A DNA stretch of 64,000 bases from Tamarix chinensis (lineage: Eukaryota > Streptophyta > Magnoliopsida > Caryophyllales > Tamaricaceae). Both the position numbers and the translations under genes were made by a program. The stretch spans positions 58,285,523 through 58,349,522 of the forward strand of contig CM060172.1 of NCBI GenBank assembly GCA_030549775.1, in the 5' to 3' direction. Each line of letters starts with the position of its first letter. Position 1 is the first letter of the stretch. The notes under the pieces were generated by a model. The model saw only the letters and a program-made list of their open reading frames with translations, was not told where the DNA came from and ran no database searches. Shown piece after piece: positions 61,871-64,000 of this stretch.

Positions 61871-63570
61871 GAATTTGATTAATTGAGTGTGATTTAGCTT
61901 GTGATAAGCTAAATTAATTGTTGTATTATGTATATATGTGTTGTAAGATTGATTTGGATATGTTAATTGTATGGTTTGTGTTGAAAATTTGGGAAATTGA
62001 ATTTTAGGCCGGGTCATGCCCAAATTTTTCGGATCCGACCAATTTGGCGATTTTGGATAAATTGATTATACAATATGTTTTTAAATGTATTTAATTTCAT
62101 GTCGGAACCGTCAATTTGAGAAATTTATGCGGAATCAATCGGAATTTGATTTCTAGGTCAAAATTCGTGTGTATTGAAATTGGGTTGCGTAATTGAGTCG
62201 TTCCGCTCAATTGATTTTACAATATCGTTTGAAATGTATTTAATTTCATATCGGAAGTGTTGATTTGGGAAAATGGTACGTAATTAATCGGAATTGGATT
62301 TTTTTTAGGTCAACACTCTTACGGGTCCAAATTGGATTGTGTTATCGGGTCGTTTTATTCAATTGACTATACAATTTACATTAGAATATATTTAATTACA
62401 TTTCCGAACCGTCAATTTATATATTTTAGCAAGAATTGATCGAATTTGCGTTACGGGCTCAAAAACCCTAATTGTACTAAATTGGGTATTTCTTTTAGCG
62501 GTTTTGATTAATTGATTATTTGATATGTTATAAAATGTGTTTAATTGCATTTCTAAACATTCAATTTAATTAAATTAATAGAATTCAACCGAATCGCATT
62601 TTCGGGCCTAAAACCCTAGATTTCAAGTGAGATTATGAAATTGGTTATTTGTATAATTGTTTTTCTAAAATTAAATTTGTAGAAATAGTTGAAATGATCC
62701 TAATTGCTTTCTAATACCTTTAATTGGAATTAATTGATTTGAATTACCTGAGTTTGTGTCGTGGGCTTTAAAACCCTAATTTTTAAAACGGATCGTCTTG
62801 AATTGGTTAATCGAAATATTGTTTTGTTGAAATTGATTATCTAGATTTATCTAAAATTAGTTTAATTGTGTTTTAAAACTATCAATTTGAGGTGATCGAA
62901 GTGATTTGGTCGATTCGTAGTTTAGGTATTAAAAACCCTAATCTTCAGGGATGGTTTTATAAAATTGATTGTGTTGTGTGTCTTTTATCTAATCGATTTC
63001 TGTCTTTGGGTTTTAAATCATTTGATTTATATTTTAATCTTAAATCTTAATAGAGCTATGCTCTTGAGTCCTAAGTTTTGGACACGTTTTCCAAGAAAGG
63101 TCGTTTGTCCGGATTTTGTTATAACATGTGAATTATTAATGGATGAAATGGTTTCTAACCTAGTTTCGATTTCTATCGGCGATCTAGGAAAACGTTCTCG
63201 TGGATTGTTGAGCTTTTGATAGCTCTCCCTCTTTCTCAATTTGCTTAGCTAGCTTCGGACTGAGGTAAGTCATTACTTACCTTTACTTATGGCTGAATTT
63301 GGATGTATGTCTACTTGAAGTGAAAGGTGATAAGTATGCCTATCGAGTAATTAATTATGTCAAGTGGATGTTGTGTTCTGTGTGGTAATTGCATGTATGT
63401 ACAAGTTTATAGCCTTAATGCAAATGTGTGTTAATATGACATTGGATATGGTATGTATTTGATTGTTTGAATGGTTGAATATTGATTGAAATTATATGAT
63501 ACCCTATGCTGTATTCTTATGCCATGGAATTATTTATGTGGGCCTATTTTACGGTCGGTTAAAATCATTG

Positions 63571-64000
63571 AATAAGATACTAATTATTTAAAGTGAAAGA
63601 TCATGTGAGTTGGGCCGAGGTGTAGGGTCCGTTCCACCGGACGATAATAGTGGCTCGGGTGTGTTGTCCCCGAGAGGTGCTTCAAGCCGTTCCACCGGTT
63701 CAGAATAGTGGCTCAGGAGCGTTTTGCCCTGGGAGGTGTAGAATCCGTTCCACCGGATGATAATTGTGGCTCAGGTGACTTGTCCCTGAGAGGTGCTTCA
63801 GTCCGTTCCACCGGATTAAGAATAGTGGGGCCCTATACTCATCGTGAAAAAGAATATGGTATGAATTAAGTAATGAATAAGACACTAATTATTTAAAGTG
63901 GAAGATTACGTGAGTCAGGACCAGGTGTAGGATCCGTTCCACCGGATGATAATAGTGGCTCGGGTGTGTTGTCCCCGAGAGGTGCTTCAAGCCGTTCCAC
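63571..64000 (+). repeat. LTR-internal minisatellite, 58-bp units, 305-bp higher-order repeat
   Basis: CCGTTCCACCGG begins units at 63629, 63686, 63745, 63803, 63934 and 63992 (spacing 57-59 bp within blocks). Each continues with ATAATAGTGGCTC and a CCCGAGAGGTGCTTCA-like segment. A longer block beginning AATAAGATACTAATTATTTA recurs from 63571 to 63876, a period of 305 bp. The array continues past the window. Confidence 0.92.

Larger units (their letters stand above)
60596..64000 (+). mobile_element. 5' portion of a large LTR, plus strand, runs off the window
   Basis: Starts TGTAATACCCCGGATTTTG, the family 5' end. An AT-rich block, an A21 run (about 61439-61459), a GC-rich CT/CAG-repeat block (61460-61870), repeated 'aattgattat...aaaccctaat' blocks (61880-62960) and the minisatellite at 63571-64000 follow. 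This is the same order as in the 7122 copy. The 3' end is outside the window, so it may be a solo LTR or the 5' LTR of a full element. Confidence 0.85.

Overview
This is AT-rich plant nuclear DNA, probably from a dicot, made almost wholly of transposable elements nested in one another. I find no intact host gene, rRNA, tRNA or CRISPR array. The origin rests on the elements: an L1-type LINE with a DUF4283/zinc-knuckle ORF1, a CRM-like chromovirus, a SIRE-like Copia, an Athila-like gypsy, a Cassandra TRIM with a 5S rRNA-like LTR, a CACTA TNP2 transposase and hAT pieces. The species is not identifiable by eye.

Layout. 1-5471: the 3' end of a large LTR (to 2270), AT-rich spacer and older LTR debris. 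5472-11964: an old minus-strand LTR with a 56-bp tandem array, split by a plus-strand solo LTR (7122-10596). 11970-26000: a decayed SIRE-like Copia (LTR, PBS, gag remnant), whose LTR is split by a minus-strand solo LTR (12752-16772, TSD TCAAC). Its downstream region is split by a complete but dead LINE (19056-24471, 16-bp TSD) and by a Cassandra TRIM (25520-26019, TSD ATTAC). 27100-28560: antisense CACTA TNP2 remnant. 29000-36047: an old plus-strand LTR split by a 5.1-kb minus-strand solo LTR (30650-35782, TSD TTTAT). 36148-37195: a CACTA-like non-autonomous element. 38028-38154: a foldback MITE. 39750-40218: a hAT BED-finger fragment. 40751-41799: a non-autonomous hAT element (8-bp TSD). 43000-45300: an antisense Athila-like remnant.

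47225-58385 is an old tandem segmental duplication. Copy A received a 7-kb CRM-like LTR retrotransposon (48479-55446, TSD CTTAC). Copy B keeps the matching empty site and has its own solo LTR (56338-57555). 58386-60595 is microsatellite-rich spacer. From 60596 to the window end is the 5' part of another large LTR.

The dominant family has very large LTRs (3.0-5.1 kb) with ends TGTAAYACYCC...GGGGTGTTACA. It is present at least six times, and no internal coding domain of it lies in the window. Each copy carries an internal minisatellite of about 48-58 bp. The Cassandra element has the same terminal sequences. None of the element genes seen here is intact. All calls are by eye; divergences and domain edges are approximate.
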